Below are positions 1 to 8,814 of a stretch of 60,698 bases of DNA, in pieces (within the stretch, counting starts at the first letter, position 1; each line of letters starts with the position of its first letter). Location: the NCBI GenBank assembly GCA_018223125.1, contig JAAEZA010000022.1:1-60698 (forward strand). Direction: 5' to 3'. The position numbers and the translations under genes are program-made. The stretch is from Paracoccaceae bacterium (lineage in GTDB: Bacteria > Pseudomonadota > Alphaproteobacteria > Rhodobacterales > Rhodobacteraceae). The notes under the pieces are model-generated. The model had not been told where the DNA came from and searched no databases. It saw only the letters and a program-made list of their open reading frames with translations.

Positions 1-144
1 CAGCTTTTTTCATCAGGGTGTCTTGGCGCAACTGGAAAAAAGGTGCAACGGTTTCTTATTAATGCCACAGTCTGGCCCTTAAAAGGCGCCACACATTCTT
101 TATAAAAATTTACGGTTGAGTTTATTCCGTTACCCGAGGTTAGT

Positions 145-570
145 ATGAGCCTGTTCTTTAGATACTACGCTTTTTTTGCCATGTCTTTGATGTTGCCCGT
201 ATTGGTTCTGATGCCTTGGGGCGACGAAAGCAATCCGCTCAACCTTCTGGTGCGATTGTTGCTGCTTCCCTCCTATTGCTGTGCCGTGATTGTCATTCTT
301 GTCGGGTTCGTTCCCGGGCGTCTTGGGGAAGCAATGCGCACCGCTACGACTGAATCCGAAGAACTGGAAGCGTGGCTTGCACCGATTTTTGCCATCACTG
401 CTTTTCTGTGGGCCGGTTTGCATCTGGTGGGCATATTGGTGCTGAAAGAATTTAACGATAGCTACCCGCTGGTTTACCTCTGCCTTGGTCTGAGCGCACT
501 GGCGCTGGCCGGATGGATCGGCGCAATTGCCTATCGTTCTGTGGGTCCGGAACCGCTGGCACAGTTCTAA
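145..570 (+). CDS. Small multi-pass membrane protein, unknown function
   Basis: The 141-residue product is hydrophobic, with about four predicted membrane segments: near residues 8-25, 32-53, 80-102 and 110-130. A short polar loop rich in Glu and Thr follows the second segment. There is no motif I recognise and no signal peptide distinct from the first membrane segment. The start is supported by a GAGG about 7 bases before the ATG. The gene lies 92 bases upstream of parE on the same strand and may share a transcript with it. Function is unknown. That it is a real gene is inferred from codon-like composition, the membrane topology and the ribosome binding site. Confidence 0.7.
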   Translation: MSLFFRYYAFFAMSLMLPVLVLMPWGDESNPLNLLVRLLLLPSYCCAVIVILVGFVPGRLGEAMRTATTESEELEAWLAPIFAITAFLWAGLHLVGILVLKEFNDSYPLVYLCLGLSALALAGWIGAIAYRSVGPEPLAQF

Positions 571-662
571 TCACCCCCTGACCGCTCACTCTGCATCTTG
601 CGCCGCCCCGCCCTCTTTGGTCTAATGCACGCAACCAAAGAGCCAGCAGGAATCGAGCAATT

Positions 663-2645
663 ATGGCCGCAGATGATCTCTTTCGCGAAAAAGCGGAACA
701 AGCTTACGACGCCTCCAGCATTCAGGTGCTGGAAGATATGGAGCACGTACGCCTGCGTCCGGGCATGTATATCGGTGGCACAGACGACCGCGCGCTTCAT
801 CACATGGTTGCCGAAATCGTGGACAACTCCATGGATGAGGCGGTTGCCGGCCACGCCAACTGGATCGAAGTTGAACTGAACGCGGATTTCTCGGTAACGG
901 TGCGCGATAACGGCCGCGGTATTCCGATTGATCCCCACCCCAAAGACCCCAGCAAATCCGCGCTGGAAATTATTTTCTGCACCCTGAATGCGGGTGGTAA
1001 ATTCAACGGCGACAACTATGAAACCTCGGGCGGTTTGCACGGGGTCGGCAGTTCTGTCGTGAACGCGCTGAGCGATCACGTCCGTGTAGAAGTCGCGCGC
1101 AACCGCGAACTCTTTGCAATCGAATTCAGCCGTGGCGTGCCCAAAGGGCCGTTGGAAAAACTGGGACCGACGCAGAACCGTCGCGGCACATCCGTGACCT
1201 TTCATCCCGACGCCCAGATTTTCGGCGCCAATGCACGGTTCAAGCCCAAACGGCTGTATGATATGGCGAAATCCAAGGCCTATCTGTTTTCCGGCGTGGA
1301 AATCCGCTGGAAATGTGATCCGGCTTGCCTTGGCAAGGATGACACCACCCCGACGAGCGACAGTTTCCACTTTCCGAACGGGCTTGCCGATTATCTGGCA
1401 GAGCGCCTTGAAGGCTCCTCCACCTATTCCGAACGTCCTTTTGCCGGTCATGTGAACTTTTCCGAAAAATTCGGAGCGGGCGAAGTGGGAAATGTGGACT
1501 GGGCGATCAACTGGACACCGGCGCGGGACGCTTTCACGCAATCCTATTGTAACACGGTCCCCACGCCCGAAGGGGGCACCCATGAAGCCGGTTTCTGGTC
1601 TGCGGTTCTGAAAGGGATCAAGGCCTACGGCGAGTTGGTGGGCAACAAGAAGGCCACGCAGATCAACCGCGATGATGTGATGGGCGGCGGCTGTGCGCTG
1701 GTTTCTGTGTTTATTCGTGAACCGAAATTCGTCGGCCAGACAAAGGACCGGCTGGCCACGGTCGAAGCGCAGAAACTTGTCGAAAACTCGGTGCGGGACC
1801 ACTTTGATAACTGGCTTGCAGCGGATACCAAAGCAGCTGGTGCCATTCTCGACTATATGGTGTTGAAGGCGGAAGAGCGGATGCGCCGCCGCGCTGAAAA
1901 AGAAACACAACGCAAGTCGGCCACCAAGAAACTGCGCCTGCCGGGCAAGCTGGTGGATTGCACCAACAAGGATCGCAGCGGCACCGAACTGTTCATCGTA
2001 GAGGGTGACTCTGCGGGGGGATCGGGCAAAGGTGCGCGGGACCGCAAGACACAAGCTCTTTTGCCACTGAAAGGTAAGATCCTGAACGTTCTCGGGGCTG
2101 CCAGCAGCAAACTGTCGTCCAATCAGGAGATCAGCGACCTGTGCGAATCTCTCGGGGTTGGCATGGGACCGCGTTTCAATATCGAAGACCTGCGCTACGA
2201 CAAGATCATCATCATGACCGATGCGGATGTGGACGGTGCGCATATCGCCGCCCTGCTGATGACGTTCTTCTTCACCCAGATGCGCCCGCTGGTGGACGGC
2301 GGGCATCTTTACCTTGCCTGTCCGCCCCTGTTCAAACTGACCCAAGGGGCAAAAACAGTTTACGTGCTGGACGAGGCCGAACGGGATCGGTTGCTGGAAA
2401 AAGGTCTGGGTGGACGCGGCAAGATTGACGTGTCGCGGTTTAAAGGTCTGGGTGAAATGAACGCGGTGGACCTTAAGGAAACAACGATGAACCCGAAAAC
2501 CCGCCAGCTGATCCGCGTGTCTGTGGATGACGACGAACCCGGGGAAACTTCGGATCTGGTCGAAAGACTGATGGGCAAAAAACCCGAATTGCGATTTGAA
2601 TACATCCAGCAGAATGCGCAATTCGTAGAAGAACTCGACCTTTGA
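663..2645 (+). CDS. parE: DNA topoisomerase IV subunit B
   Basis: This is the ATPase subunit of topoisomerase IV, which with ParC unlinks replicated chromosomes. The 660-residue protein has the GHKL ATPase motifs in order: an EIVDNSMDE segment at 51-59 with the Mg-binding Asn55, and DNGRGIP at 82-88. The TOPRIM domain carries EGDSAGG near 447 and DADVDG near 520, followed by the PLKGKILNV-type segment shared by the GyrB/ParE family. The length matches ParE and is shorter than alphaproteobacterial GyrB (about 800), which argues against GyrB. parC is not in the window. The start at 663 gives the expected short N-terminus before the ATPase fold. A GC-rich hairpin follows the stop codon. Confidence 0.95.
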   Translation: MAADDLFREKAEQAYDASSIQVLEDMEHVRLRPGMYIGGTDDRALHHMVAEIVDNSMDEAVAGHANWIEVELNADFSVTVRDNGRGIPIDPHPKDPSKSALEIIFCTLNAGGKFNGDNYETSGGLHGVGSSVVNALSDHVRVEVARNRELFAIEFSRGVPKGPLEKLGPTQNRRGTSVTFHPDAQIFGANARFKPKRLYDMAKSKAYLFSGVEIRWKCDPACLGKDDTTPTSDSFHFPNGLADYLAERLEGSSTYSERPFAGHVNFSEKFGAGEVGNVDWAINWTPARDAFTQSYCNTVPTPEGGTHEAGFWSAVLKGIKAYGELVGNKKATQINRDDVMGGGCALVSVFIREPKFVGQTKDRLATVEAQKLVENSVRDHFDNWLAADTKAAGAILDYMVLKAEERMRRRAEKETQRKSATKKLRLPGKLVDCTNKDRSGTELFIVEGDSAGGSGKGARDRKTQALLPLKGKILNVLGAASSKLSSNQEISDLCESLGVGMGPRFNIEDLRYDKIIIMTDADVDGAHIAALLMTFFFTQMRPLVDGGHLYLACPPLFKLTQGAKTVYVLDEAERDRLLEKGLGGRGKIDVSRFKGLGEMNAVDLKETTMNPKTRQLIRVSVDDDEPGETSDLVERLMGKKPELRFEYIQQNAQFVEELDL

Positions 2646-2652
2646 ACAATAT

Positions 2653-2675
2653 GCAGGGCAGCCGGATTGCCCTGC
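2653..2675 (+). terminator. Hairpin after parE
   Basis: An 8-bp perfect stem (GCAGGGCA with TGCCCTGC) and a 7-base loop begin 7 bases after the parE stop codon. No T-run follows, so it could be a weak or Rho-assisted terminator or a 3' stabilising hairpin. Confidence 0.45.
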
Positions 2676-2724
2676 CTCTGATACGATCTATATCAGGGAC
2701 AGTTGTGCTAAAACGGAACCTGCT

Positions 2725-3093
2725 ATGCCGAATATCCTGAAACCTGCCTTGTTTGGTCTGATTGCACTGGCGCTGGCGGCCTGTGAAACCCCGGCGGAAA
2801 AACAACAGCGCCTGAACCAGCACAACGGCAAGACCGTGGAACAGGTCATTGCCTCCCTTGGTACACCGGTCAGCCGGACACCGACACAAGCAGTCTGGGA
2901 ACGGACGGACAGCTATGTGGTGCGTCATCCGGAATATGAACGCATTGGTGGCGTTATGTTGCTGGTGGGATACGACAACCAGATCGTGAACCAGAAATGT
3001 CTCTACGTGGCCGATCTGCAAAACAACCGCGTGGTGTCGAGCACCCTGTCTGGCACCGGCTGCTACAAAATGCTGCCGCCCCCCGCCGGTTAA
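2725..3093 (+). CDS. Small outer-membrane-type lipoprotein
   Basis: The 122-residue protein has a short basic start, a hydrophobic stretch and a lipobox LAAC ending at Cys20, so it should be a lipoprotein cut by signal peptidase II. The mature part contains a segment of the type GKTVEQVIASLGTP (from residue 35), which resembles the GMTxxQVxxLLGxP helix of BamE/SmpA-like small lipoproteins. It also has two Cys residues in the C-terminal half that could form a disulfide. The ATG lies about 30 bases after a possible promoter region following parE. The BamE-like fold is an inference from that one segment; the cellular role is unknown. Confidence 0.75.
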   Translation: MPNILKPALFGLIALALAACETPAEKQQRLNQHNGKTVEQVIASLGTPVSRTPTQAVWERTDSYVVRHPEYERIGGVMLLVGYDNQIVNQKCLYVADLQNNRVVSSTLSGTGCYKMLPPPAG

Positions 3094-3240
3094 CGCGACT
3101 GGCGCGGCACAAAAACAACGACTCGGCCTCTGCTACAGTATAGTTGCCAATAATCCCTTTATCTCCGGCGCTATACAGCCTAGCTTTTGCGCTGCCGCAG
3201 AATTGAGTGATCTGCGACAGGGTTAAAGAAGGACTGATCT

Positions 3241-3900
3241 ATGAAAACGCTGCTGAGTGCCGGTTGCCTTGCCGTTATGATGGCGACCTCTGTGCAAGCC
3301 GACATCATCAACCGTCGCGCCGAATGCGATGTCTGGGAACATATTCCCGCTTCTGACACACTTGGCACCGCCCCTACAGCCCTTCTGTTTTGCAACCGTG
3401 AAGACGAAAAATGGCTCGCCATGCGGATCGAATGCGATGTAAAAAACATCCGCATGGTGATGCGCTACCGTCCGGGATTTGACTACACACCGCCCGCGCC
3501 GGACGAAGACGAAAACACCGGCGGACAGGCTGGCGACCTGTTGAGCCCGGAAGATCAGGAAGCGGCCCGAATAGTTGCTGCAATTCCTTACGAAGACAGC
3601 GGGATCGAGACCATCCCCTCCGGTACGGATGACGGACCGGCAGAAATGGTCTTTATGGACTTCCGCTCTTTCGGCTACACGGGCGTTGCCCATTACGATC
3701 CGGCATTGGAAGATTGGGAGATTGAGGAAAAAGAACCCCTTTCCCCGGTGTTCAGTCGTCTGATTTCAGGCAATTACGCCGATATCAAATTGTTGGCCTA
3801 TGGCACGACAGAACGTTACCCGCTGCGGGGGTCCAGCAAGGCGCTAAGCCCTGTTGTTGAAACCTGCCGCATCGCCAAACGGAACGCAGAGCGCAACTGA
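3241..3900 (+). CDS. Exported protein of unknown function
   Basis: The 219-residue product begins with a clear Sec signal peptide: MKTLL, a hydrophobic core and VQA, with cleavage expected after Ala20. The mature protein is acidic and has several spaced Cys residues (including near 29, 51 and 65) that could form disulfides in the periplasm. I recognise no known domain. An AGGA-type ribosome binding site lies just before the ATG. It ends 18 bases from the convergent Ldh-family gene, with no clear terminator between them. Confidence 0.7.
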   Translation: MKTLLSAGCLAVMMATSVQADIINRRAECDVWEHIPASDTLGTAPTALLFCNREDEKWLAMRIECDVKNIRMVMRYRPGFDYTPPAPDEDENTGGQAGDLLSPEDQEAARIVAAIPYEDSGIETIPSGTDDGPAEMVFMDFRSFGYTGVAHYDPALEDWEIEEKEPLSPVFSRLISGNYADIKLLAYGTTERYPLRGSSKALSPVVETCRIAKRNAERN

Positions 3901-3918
3901 CCAGTTGCGCCCCGTGGT

Positions 3919-4920
3919 TTATTGCGCCAGCGCCTGACAGTTTTCCCATAACACCGCATCTATTGTAACCTTCTCGGGCAATTCCCGTTGTGATCCGGGC
4001 AATCTGGCTTCGGGCTGGGCAGCAACCGCATCGGCTACACGGGAAAGCCGGTCATAAAAGGCATCGCCGGAATAGCCTGTCGGATCAATCAGCAAATAGA
4101 ACTGTCCCAAATCATGGGGCGGACCGTCGGCAGCTTTCAGACCTTTGACATCCAGTGAATTCACAGATCCGGTCACCGCCGCTGCCAGAACTTCCACCAT
4201 CAGGCCGAAACCCCAGCCTTTATAGCCCCCTGTAGACACCAGCGAACCTTTAAGCGCTGCATTCGGGTCCTGCGTCGGATTGCCCTCTGCATCCACGGCC
4301 CAGCCAAGCGGAATCGATTCCCCCGCACTGGCCGCCATCGTGATCTTGCCCAAAGCCACCGCCGAGGTAGATTGATCGAACTGAAAGGCGACGCCGCCGC
4401 CCTTGGCCGGAACCGCCAGCGCCATCGGATTGGTCCCGAGCACCGCTGCATTCCCGCCGGGCGGAGAGACAACCGCTGACGCGTTGGTGAACCCGATCCC
4501 GATCAGGCCGGCCTGCGCTATCTGTTCGGTGAAATAACCAAGCGATGTGCAGGTATGGGAATGACAGATGGCAAGGCTTGCTGTTCCCATGTCCTGCGCT
4601 GTTTCAATGGCAACCGGCAACCCGCGGGCAAAGGCAGGCTGGGCAAATCCCAGCCCCGCATCCACTTTGACCAAGGCCGGTTTGGGCTTTGATACCTGTG
4701 GTTCCACCTGCCCGTTCACCCGACCGGAACGCAACTGCGTGCAGTAACTTTCCAGATAGTACAATCCGCAAATCAGATTGCCTGTCGCTTCGGCCTTGCG
4801 CACTGCTTTGGCCACCTCCGCTGCGATCCAGTCCGCCGCACCATGTGCCACCATCGCCTGTTTCGCCACAGATTCGATTTCGGCCAGCGATACAGTCAGT
4901 TTTTGCGGGTCTCCTGCCAT
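3919..4920 (-). CDS. Ldh_2 family NAD(P)-dependent oxidoreductase (malate/L-lactate dehydrogenase-like)
   Basis: The 333-residue protein belongs to the malate/L-sulfolactate/ureidoglycolate dehydrogenase type, which is unrelated to classical lactate dehydrogenase. Supporting segments are NLICGLYYLESYC near residue 47, the SHTCTSLGYF region near 117-126, TNASAVVSPPGG, the nucleotide-binding part GTNPMALAVPA, and GGYKGWGFGLMVEVLAAAVTG. Members reduce 2-oxo acids or cyclic imines (for example piperideine-2-carboxylate), so the substrate cannot be fixed from sequence. The start overlaps the end of the upstream CoA-transferase-family gene by 25 bases, so the two are probably co-transcribed and translationally coupled. 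Confidence 0.85.
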   Translation of the reverse strand: MAGDPQKLTVSLAEIESVAKQAMVAHGAADWIAAEVAKAVRKAEATGNLICGLYYLESYCTQLRSGRVNGQVEPQVSKPKPALVKVDAGLGFAQPAFARGLPVAIETAQDMGTASLAICHSHTCTSLGYFTEQIAQAGLIGIGFTNASAVVSPPGGNAAVLGTNPMALAVPAKGGGVAFQFDQSTSAVALGKITMAASAGESIPLGWAVDAEGNPTQDPNAALKGSLVSTGGYKGWGFGLMVEVLAAAVTGSVNSLDVKGLKAADGPPHDLGQFYLLIDPTGYSGDAFYDRLSRVADAVAAQPEARLPGSQRELPEKVTIDAVLWENCQALAQ

Positions 4921-5990
4921 TTTGCCACCACATCCTTCACATCCAACGCTTCAGTCTGAGAGCAGTCTTGCACAGAACCGGGGGTGCGCGAAAGCTTGGG
5001 TGTGGGGGCAGGTTCGGCAATTCCGTTTTTTGCGTCGAAATGCCCGCGCTCGGTGTTATGGGGGGCATTGTAGGCTTCCGCGATGGACAGCACCGGCGCA
5101 TAACAGCAGTCTGTGCCAAGCAGCAGCTCGCTCCATTCATCACGGGTTTTCGTCGCGAAAATCGCGGCGAAGGTTTCGCGCACTGCAGGCCATGTGCTGC
5201 GATCCATCTGGGTTTTCGCCAGTTCCGCATCCGCCCCGATCCGCTGCAACAGTTCCGCATAGAATTTCGGCTCTATCGCGCCAATAGCTGCGTGACCGCC
5301 GCAGGCGCATTTATACACACCGTAAAAAGGTGCCGCCCCGTCTAGGATATTGGACTCGCGCCGGTCGGTCCAGGCGTGCATGGCATAGATCATCGACATC
5401 AGATGCGCCGTGCCATCCGTGATCGCCGTATCCACCACCTGTCCCAACCCCGAACGTGTGGTCTCCAGCAAAGCACAGACAATGCCATAGGCCATGTACA
5501 TCCCGCCGCCACCAAAATCTCCGATCAGATTCAGAGGGATAACCGGCGTATCATCCGGTCCTATGGCGTGGAGCGCACCGGAGAGCGCGATATAATTGAT
5601 GTCATGCCCTGCTGCATGGGCCAATGGACCGCTCTGCCCCCACCCTGTCATCCGCCCGTAGACCAGCCGCGGGTTGATCGCAGCAACCTCGTCTGGCCCA
5701 AGTCCGAGGCGTTCCATCACACCGGGGCGCATTCCTTCAATCAGGGCGTCCGCCTCTGACAGCAGCGCCTTGACTGTTTGAATGTCGTCATCGTTTTTGA
5801 GATCGAGTTCCACAAAACCGCGGCCCCGATCGAGAATATCATAGTGCAGCCCCATCAGATGTTTCAGACCGGGCCGCTGGATGCGGATGACTTCTGCGCC
5901 CATATCCGCCAGCGTCATCGCTGCAAAGGGCGTTGGCCCCAATCCGGCAAACTCTACAATTCTGACACCGTGCAATGGCCCGTTCGACAT
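4896..5990 (-). CDS. CaiB/BaiF family protein, alpha-methylacyl-CoA racemase type
   Basis: This 364-residue family III CoA-transferase-fold protein most resembles alpha-methylacyl-CoA racemase, which interconverts the (2R) and (2S) forms of branched acyl-CoAs. The N-terminus has the GLGPTPFAAMTLADMGAEV signature (residues 17-35). The racemase catalytic pair is visible: His129 within GHDINY and Asp158 within GDFGGGGM, matching the His/Asp pair of the mycobacterial enzyme. A CoA-transferase would use an Asp at a different position, so I favour racemase. It is the first gene of a two-gene minus-strand unit with the overlapping Ldh-family gene. It faces the SYLF lipoprotein gene across a 183-base divergent promoter region. 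Confidence 0.85.
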   Translation of the reverse strand: MSNGPLHGVRIVEFAGLGPTPFAAMTLADMGAEVIRIQRPGLKHLMGLHYDILDRGRGFVELDLKNDDDIQTVKALLSEADALIEGMRPGVMERLGLGPDEVAAINPRLVYGRMTGWGQSGPLAHAAGHDINYIALSGALHAIGPDDTPVIPLNLIGDFGGGGMYMAYGIVCALLETTRSGLGQVVDTAITDGTAHLMSMIYAMHAWTDRRESNILDGAAPFYGVYKCACGGHAAIGAIEPKFYAELLQRIGADAELAKTQMDRSTWPAVRETFAAIFATKTRDEWSELLLGTDCCYAPVLSIAEAYNAPHNTERGHFDAKNGIAEPAPTPKLSRTPGSVQDCSQTEALDVKDVVAKWQETRKN

Positions 5991-6173
5991 GACTTTCTTC
6001 CCTTTGATATTCGATTCGATAGCTGTTTTACCCCAGACCTAACGGTTTATTGCAGTTTCCTGCCATTAACGTTGCGGCTTGGGGTTCATTGGGATGACAG
6101 GGCTGTGAAAAGCGGGTATAATTTGCCTCAGGGCCGGCAGCAGACCGGTTGAGCAGTAATCAGGAGACATCCC

Positions 6174-6728
6174 ATGACAGGATGGAGCAGGCGCACCTTT
6201 TTGATGGGTGCAACCGCAGGCGGATTGAGCGCCTGTTCAGGCGGAACACGCAGCAACGCACGGTTTGAAATCGACGATAATGTCAGCGCTGCCGTACAAC
6301 AGATGCAAAGCGAGCTTCCCTTTACACGGTCCCTTATGGACAATGCGGCAGGCGTTTTGATGATGCCGACCGTGACCAAAGCCGGTCTGATCGTAGGCGG
6401 CGCCTATGGTAAGGGCTCCCTGCTGATCGGTCAGGCCCCTGTCGATTATTATGAGGTGTTTGCTGCAAGCTACGGATTGCAGGCGGGTGCACAGCAGTAT
6501 TCTTCGGCGCTGTTCTTCATGGATTCCGATCACCTGCGCAAATTCCGCGAACGGCCCGGTTGGACCCTTGGTGCGGATGTGGAATACACATTGATCGACA
6601 ACGCAGGTGCAGCCGGTGTGGACAACAACACCATCGATGATGCCGTCTATGCGGTTGTCTTCAATCAGGCGGGTATCCTGCTCGGGCTTTCGATCGAAGG
6701 CTCCAAGTACAACCGGATCATCCCCTAA
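6174..6728 (+). CDS. SYLF-domain (YSC84-like) lipoprotein
   Basis: The 184-residue protein starts with SRRTFLMG (residues 5-12), a twin-arginine motif, followed by a hydrophobic run and a lipobox LSAC ending at Cys21. It is therefore probably a Tat-exported or Sec-exported lipoprotein. The rest fits the SYLF/DUF500 lipid-binding domain: an AAGVLMMPTVTKAGLIVGGAYG segment near 60-80, then the glycine-rich GLQAGAQ near 103 and repeated beta-strand pairs ending in AGILLGLSIEGSKY. SYLF proteins bind phospholipids, but the bacterial role is poorly known. It is monocistronic, with a hairpin terminator shared with the convergent gene. Confidence 0.85.
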   Translation: MTGWSRRTFLMGATAGGLSACSGGTRSNARFEIDDNVSAAVQQMQSELPFTRSLMDNAAGVLMMPTVTKAGLIVGGAYGKGSLLIGQAPVDYYEVFAASYGLQAGAQQYSSALFFMDSDHLRKFRERPGWTLGADVEYTLIDNAGAAGVDNNTIDDAVYAVVFNQAGILLGLSIEGSKYNRIIP

Positions 6729-6753
6729 AATACGTTCTGCACAAAATCACTGA

Positions 6754-6786
6754 AAAGCCCGCAAGGTTCTTACACCGGCGGGCTTT
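6754..6786. terminator. Bidirectional terminator between convergent genes
   Basis: A 9-bp perfect stem (AAAGCCCGC with GCGGGCTTT) sits between the two convergent stop codons. It has short T-rich flanks on either strand, suited to ending both the SYLF gene and the solute-binding protein gene. Confidence 0.75.
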
Positions 6787-6811
6787 ATTCTTGGGACAGT
6801 AATCCTGCTGC

Positions 6812-8626
6812 CTATTCCTCGTACCACCACACGTCCGGCAGAAACCCGGTCCAGTCCCCGTAGATGGGCAATCTTTCGGGGTAGTGCAAATTCGCGTCAT
6901 GAGCCAGATAGCTGACAGGGTTGTACCAGATCGGGATGACATATCGGCCGGTGGTCAACACGCGGTCCAAAGCCCGCACCGCTGCATTGAATTCCTCGGC
7001 GTCGCGGGTTTCGAGCATGGTATCAATCATCGCTTCCGCCGCTGGGCTGTCCATCCCCATATAGTTGCGCGTGCCCGGAGTTGTCACACCGTCCCGTCCC
7101 CAATACAGCCGCTGCTCGTTGCCCGGTGACAGGGACATATACCGCGTGAAATAGACCATATCGTAATCATAGTCTTTCAACCGCTCGCGGTGTTGCACCG
7201 GATCGATCAGCTTCAGCCTCGCATCAATGCCGAGCCGTTTAAGTGCATCTACAAAGATTCCCATAATGGCTTCGTTTTCGGTAGCGGTGTTCTTCAAGAG
7301 GATTTCAAATGTAAAAGGTTTCCCGGCATCATTCACCAATACCCCGTTCTTCACCTGCCAGCCCGCCTGCTCCAGCAGCTTTCCGGCTTTGCGCAGGTTC
7401 GCACGATTGCGCCCCGACCCGTCCGATTTTGGCAGTTGATATCCCGTCAACGCATCCTCGGGCAGGCTGTCGCTGAACGGTTCCAGCAACCGGCTGACCG
7501 TTTCATCTGCCGCGCCGTCCTTCATGGAAAGCTGGCTGTTGGCGAAATAGCTGGTAATCCGCGGCAAGCCACCCCCATTAAGCGCCTGATTTATGAATTC
7601 AAAGTTAAACGCATGCATCATCGCATCGCGCACACGAATATCCGAAAAAATCTCCCGTCGCGTGTTCATGACGAATCCGGTCATGCCTGTGGGTCTTGCG
7701 TGGGGGATCTCGGATTTTACGATCTCGCCGGAAGTCGCTGCCGGAAAGTTGTATTCCTCGGCCCAGCGTAGCGCGTTGCTTTCGCGAAAAGCAGAGAGTT
7801 CGCCCGCTTTGAACGCTTCGAAAATCACGCTCTGGTCCGTGTAATAGTCGTATTTCACCACATCCAGATTATGCTTGCCCGCGTTGAACCCCAGATCCTT
7901 GCCCCAGTAATCGGGGTTCCGTTTGAAGCTGATATAACGTCCCGCCTCAAAATCACCGATCACATAGGGGCCGGTTCCCGTAACGGGCACCAGACCGCTT
8001 TCGTCAAAGGGGCGGTCGTCCCAATCCGCCTTGCGCAGCACAGGGCGCAGGCCAAGGATCATCGGCAGTTCCCGATCCGGCGTGTTGAATGTGAATTTCA
8101 CACTGCGCGGACCGGTGATTTCCGACTTCGCCACCTTGCCCCAACTGTTCAGATAGCGCGGATGGCCTTTCTCGCCCAGGGTTTCAAAGGACCAGATCAC
8201 ATCCTGCGGCGTGACCGGATCACCGTTTGAAAACCGCGCCTCTTCGCGCAGGGTAAATTCAACGAAAGACCGCGCATCGTCGGTTTCTACCGTTTCCGCC
8301 AGCAAACCATAAAGCGTGAAGGGTTCGTCATAGCTCTGACCGAGCAGGCTTTCGACCACATGGGTGCGAATCCCCCAAGGGGCCTGCCCTTTGAGAATGT
8401 ACGGATTGAGCGAGTCAAAGCTGCCAGGTTCAGCCAGAACGATGGTTCCACCCTGCGGCGCTTGCGGATTCGCGTATGGCAGCGACTCATACCCCGCCGG
8501 AAGGGCTGGCTCACCGTACATGGCAAGGCCATGTTGGGGCGCTGACATGGCCAAATGCGGTGTAACCAAGGCAAGTCCTGCCATAATGGAAACAATTCGA
8601 CGGGTTCTACAGATCAGACGTGACAT
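6812..8626 (-). CDS. Periplasmic oligopeptide-type solute-binding protein (SBP family 5)
   Basis: This is the extracytoplasmic binding protein of an ABC importer of the DppA/OppA class, closest to the YejA/MppA-like subgroup of about 600 residues. With the start at 8626 (MSRLICRTRR) the 604-residue product has a proper Sec signal peptide ending near residue 28. A longer frame reaches 8779 but runs through the sRNA and promoter region and has no signal peptide at its start. Family segments include GGTIVLAEPGSFDSLNPY, a VVESLLG/YGLLAETVE pair, FTLREEARFSNGDPVTPQDVIWSFE, a GTGPYVIGDFEAGRYISFKRNPDYWGKD-type stretch and the C-terminal YNPVSYLAH region. Permease and ATPase genes are not adjacent. 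Ligand is unknown. Confidence 0.9.
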   Translation of the reverse strand: MSRLICRTRRIVSIMAGLALVTPHLAMSAPQHGLAMYGEPALPAGYESLPYANPQAPQGGTIVLAEPGSFDSLNPYILKGQAPWGIRTHVVESLLGQSYDEPFTLYGLLAETVETDDARSFVEFTLREEARFSNGDPVTPQDVIWSFETLGEKGHPRYLNSWGKVAKSEITGPRSVKFTFNTPDRELPMILGLRPVLRKADWDDRPFDESGLVPVTGTGPYVIGDFEAGRYISFKRNPDYWGKDLGFNAGKHNLDVVKYDYYTDQSVIFEAFKAGELSAFRESNALRWAEEYNFPAATSGEIVKSEIPHARPTGMTGFVMNTRREIFSDIRVRDAMMHAFNFEFINQALNGGGLPRITSYFANSQLSMKDGAADETVSRLLEPFSDSLPEDALTGYQLPKSDGSGRNRANLRKAGKLLEQAGWQVKNGVLVNDAGKPFTFEILLKNTATENEAIMGIFVDALKRLGIDARLKLIDPVQHRERLKDYDYDMVYFTRYMSLSPGNEQRLYWGRDGVTTPGTRNYMGMDSPAAEAMIDTMLETRDAEEFNAAVRALDRVLTTGRYVIPIWYNPVSYLAHDANLHYPERLPIYGDWTGFLPDVWWYEE

Positions 8627-8703
8627 CGGCGCAACAATACTTTCCCGGTTTGGCGTTTTTCCATATGTATCAAGCCTGTCGGGGAAATACTTCAAAATTT
8701 TGC

Positions 8704-8732
8704 TTGGCGCAGGGATTGGGATTTTGTATAAC
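8704..8732 (+). promoter_or_regulatory. Sigma-70-type promoter for a small RNA
   Basis: A TTGGCG -35 element (8704-8709) and a TATAAC -10 element (8727-8732) are separated by exactly 17 bases. Transcription would start near 8739, directly ahead of two hairpins and a T-run. No protein-coding start follows on this strand. Confidence 0.65.
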
Positions 8733-8738
8733 ATCCTT

Positions 8739-8813
8739 ACTGCTCGATAGGTTTCTTGCCTGTATGAAACCTGCCTCAATAACTTAACGCCCTCCTCGTG
8801 AGGGCGTTTTTTT
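8739..8813 (+). ncRNA. Probable trans-acting small RNA of about 75 nt
   Basis: Between the divergent solute-binding protein gene and the acyl-CoA ligase there is a complete small transcription unit: a 17-bp-spaced promoter, a first hairpin with a 7-bp stem (AGGTTTC 8749-8755 with GAAACCT 8766-8772, loop of 10), an unpaired linker (8773-8786), and a strong intrinsic terminator. The terminator loop and stem carry CCCTCCTC, complementary to a Shine-Dalgarno sequence, a common feature of alphaproteobacterial sRNAs. Size and two-hairpin layout resemble the suhB/MmgR (ar8) class; that family link is from memory and not tested. There is no open reading frame of note inside it. Confidence 0.65.
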
Positions 8814-8814
8814 T
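8787..8814 (+). terminator. Intrinsic terminator of the small RNA
   Basis: An 8-bp stem (ACGCCCTC with GAGGGCGT), a 5-base loop and a run of nine T form a textbook intrinsic terminator. It points along the plus strand, although the only annotated gene upstream on either side is on the minus strand. This is the main reason to infer a plus-strand RNA gene. Confidence 0.85.

Noticed and set aside
1-13. Possible start of a minus-strand gene (ATG AAA AAA GCT) running off the left edge
   Set aside because: Only four codons are visible and there is no Shine-Dalgarno before the ATG, so nothing distinguishes it from chance.
567-2621. 684-residue minus-strand open frame across parE
   Set aside because: It is fully antisense to parE, has no recognisable domain and uses the wobble-strand composition typical of shadow frames in GC-rich genes.
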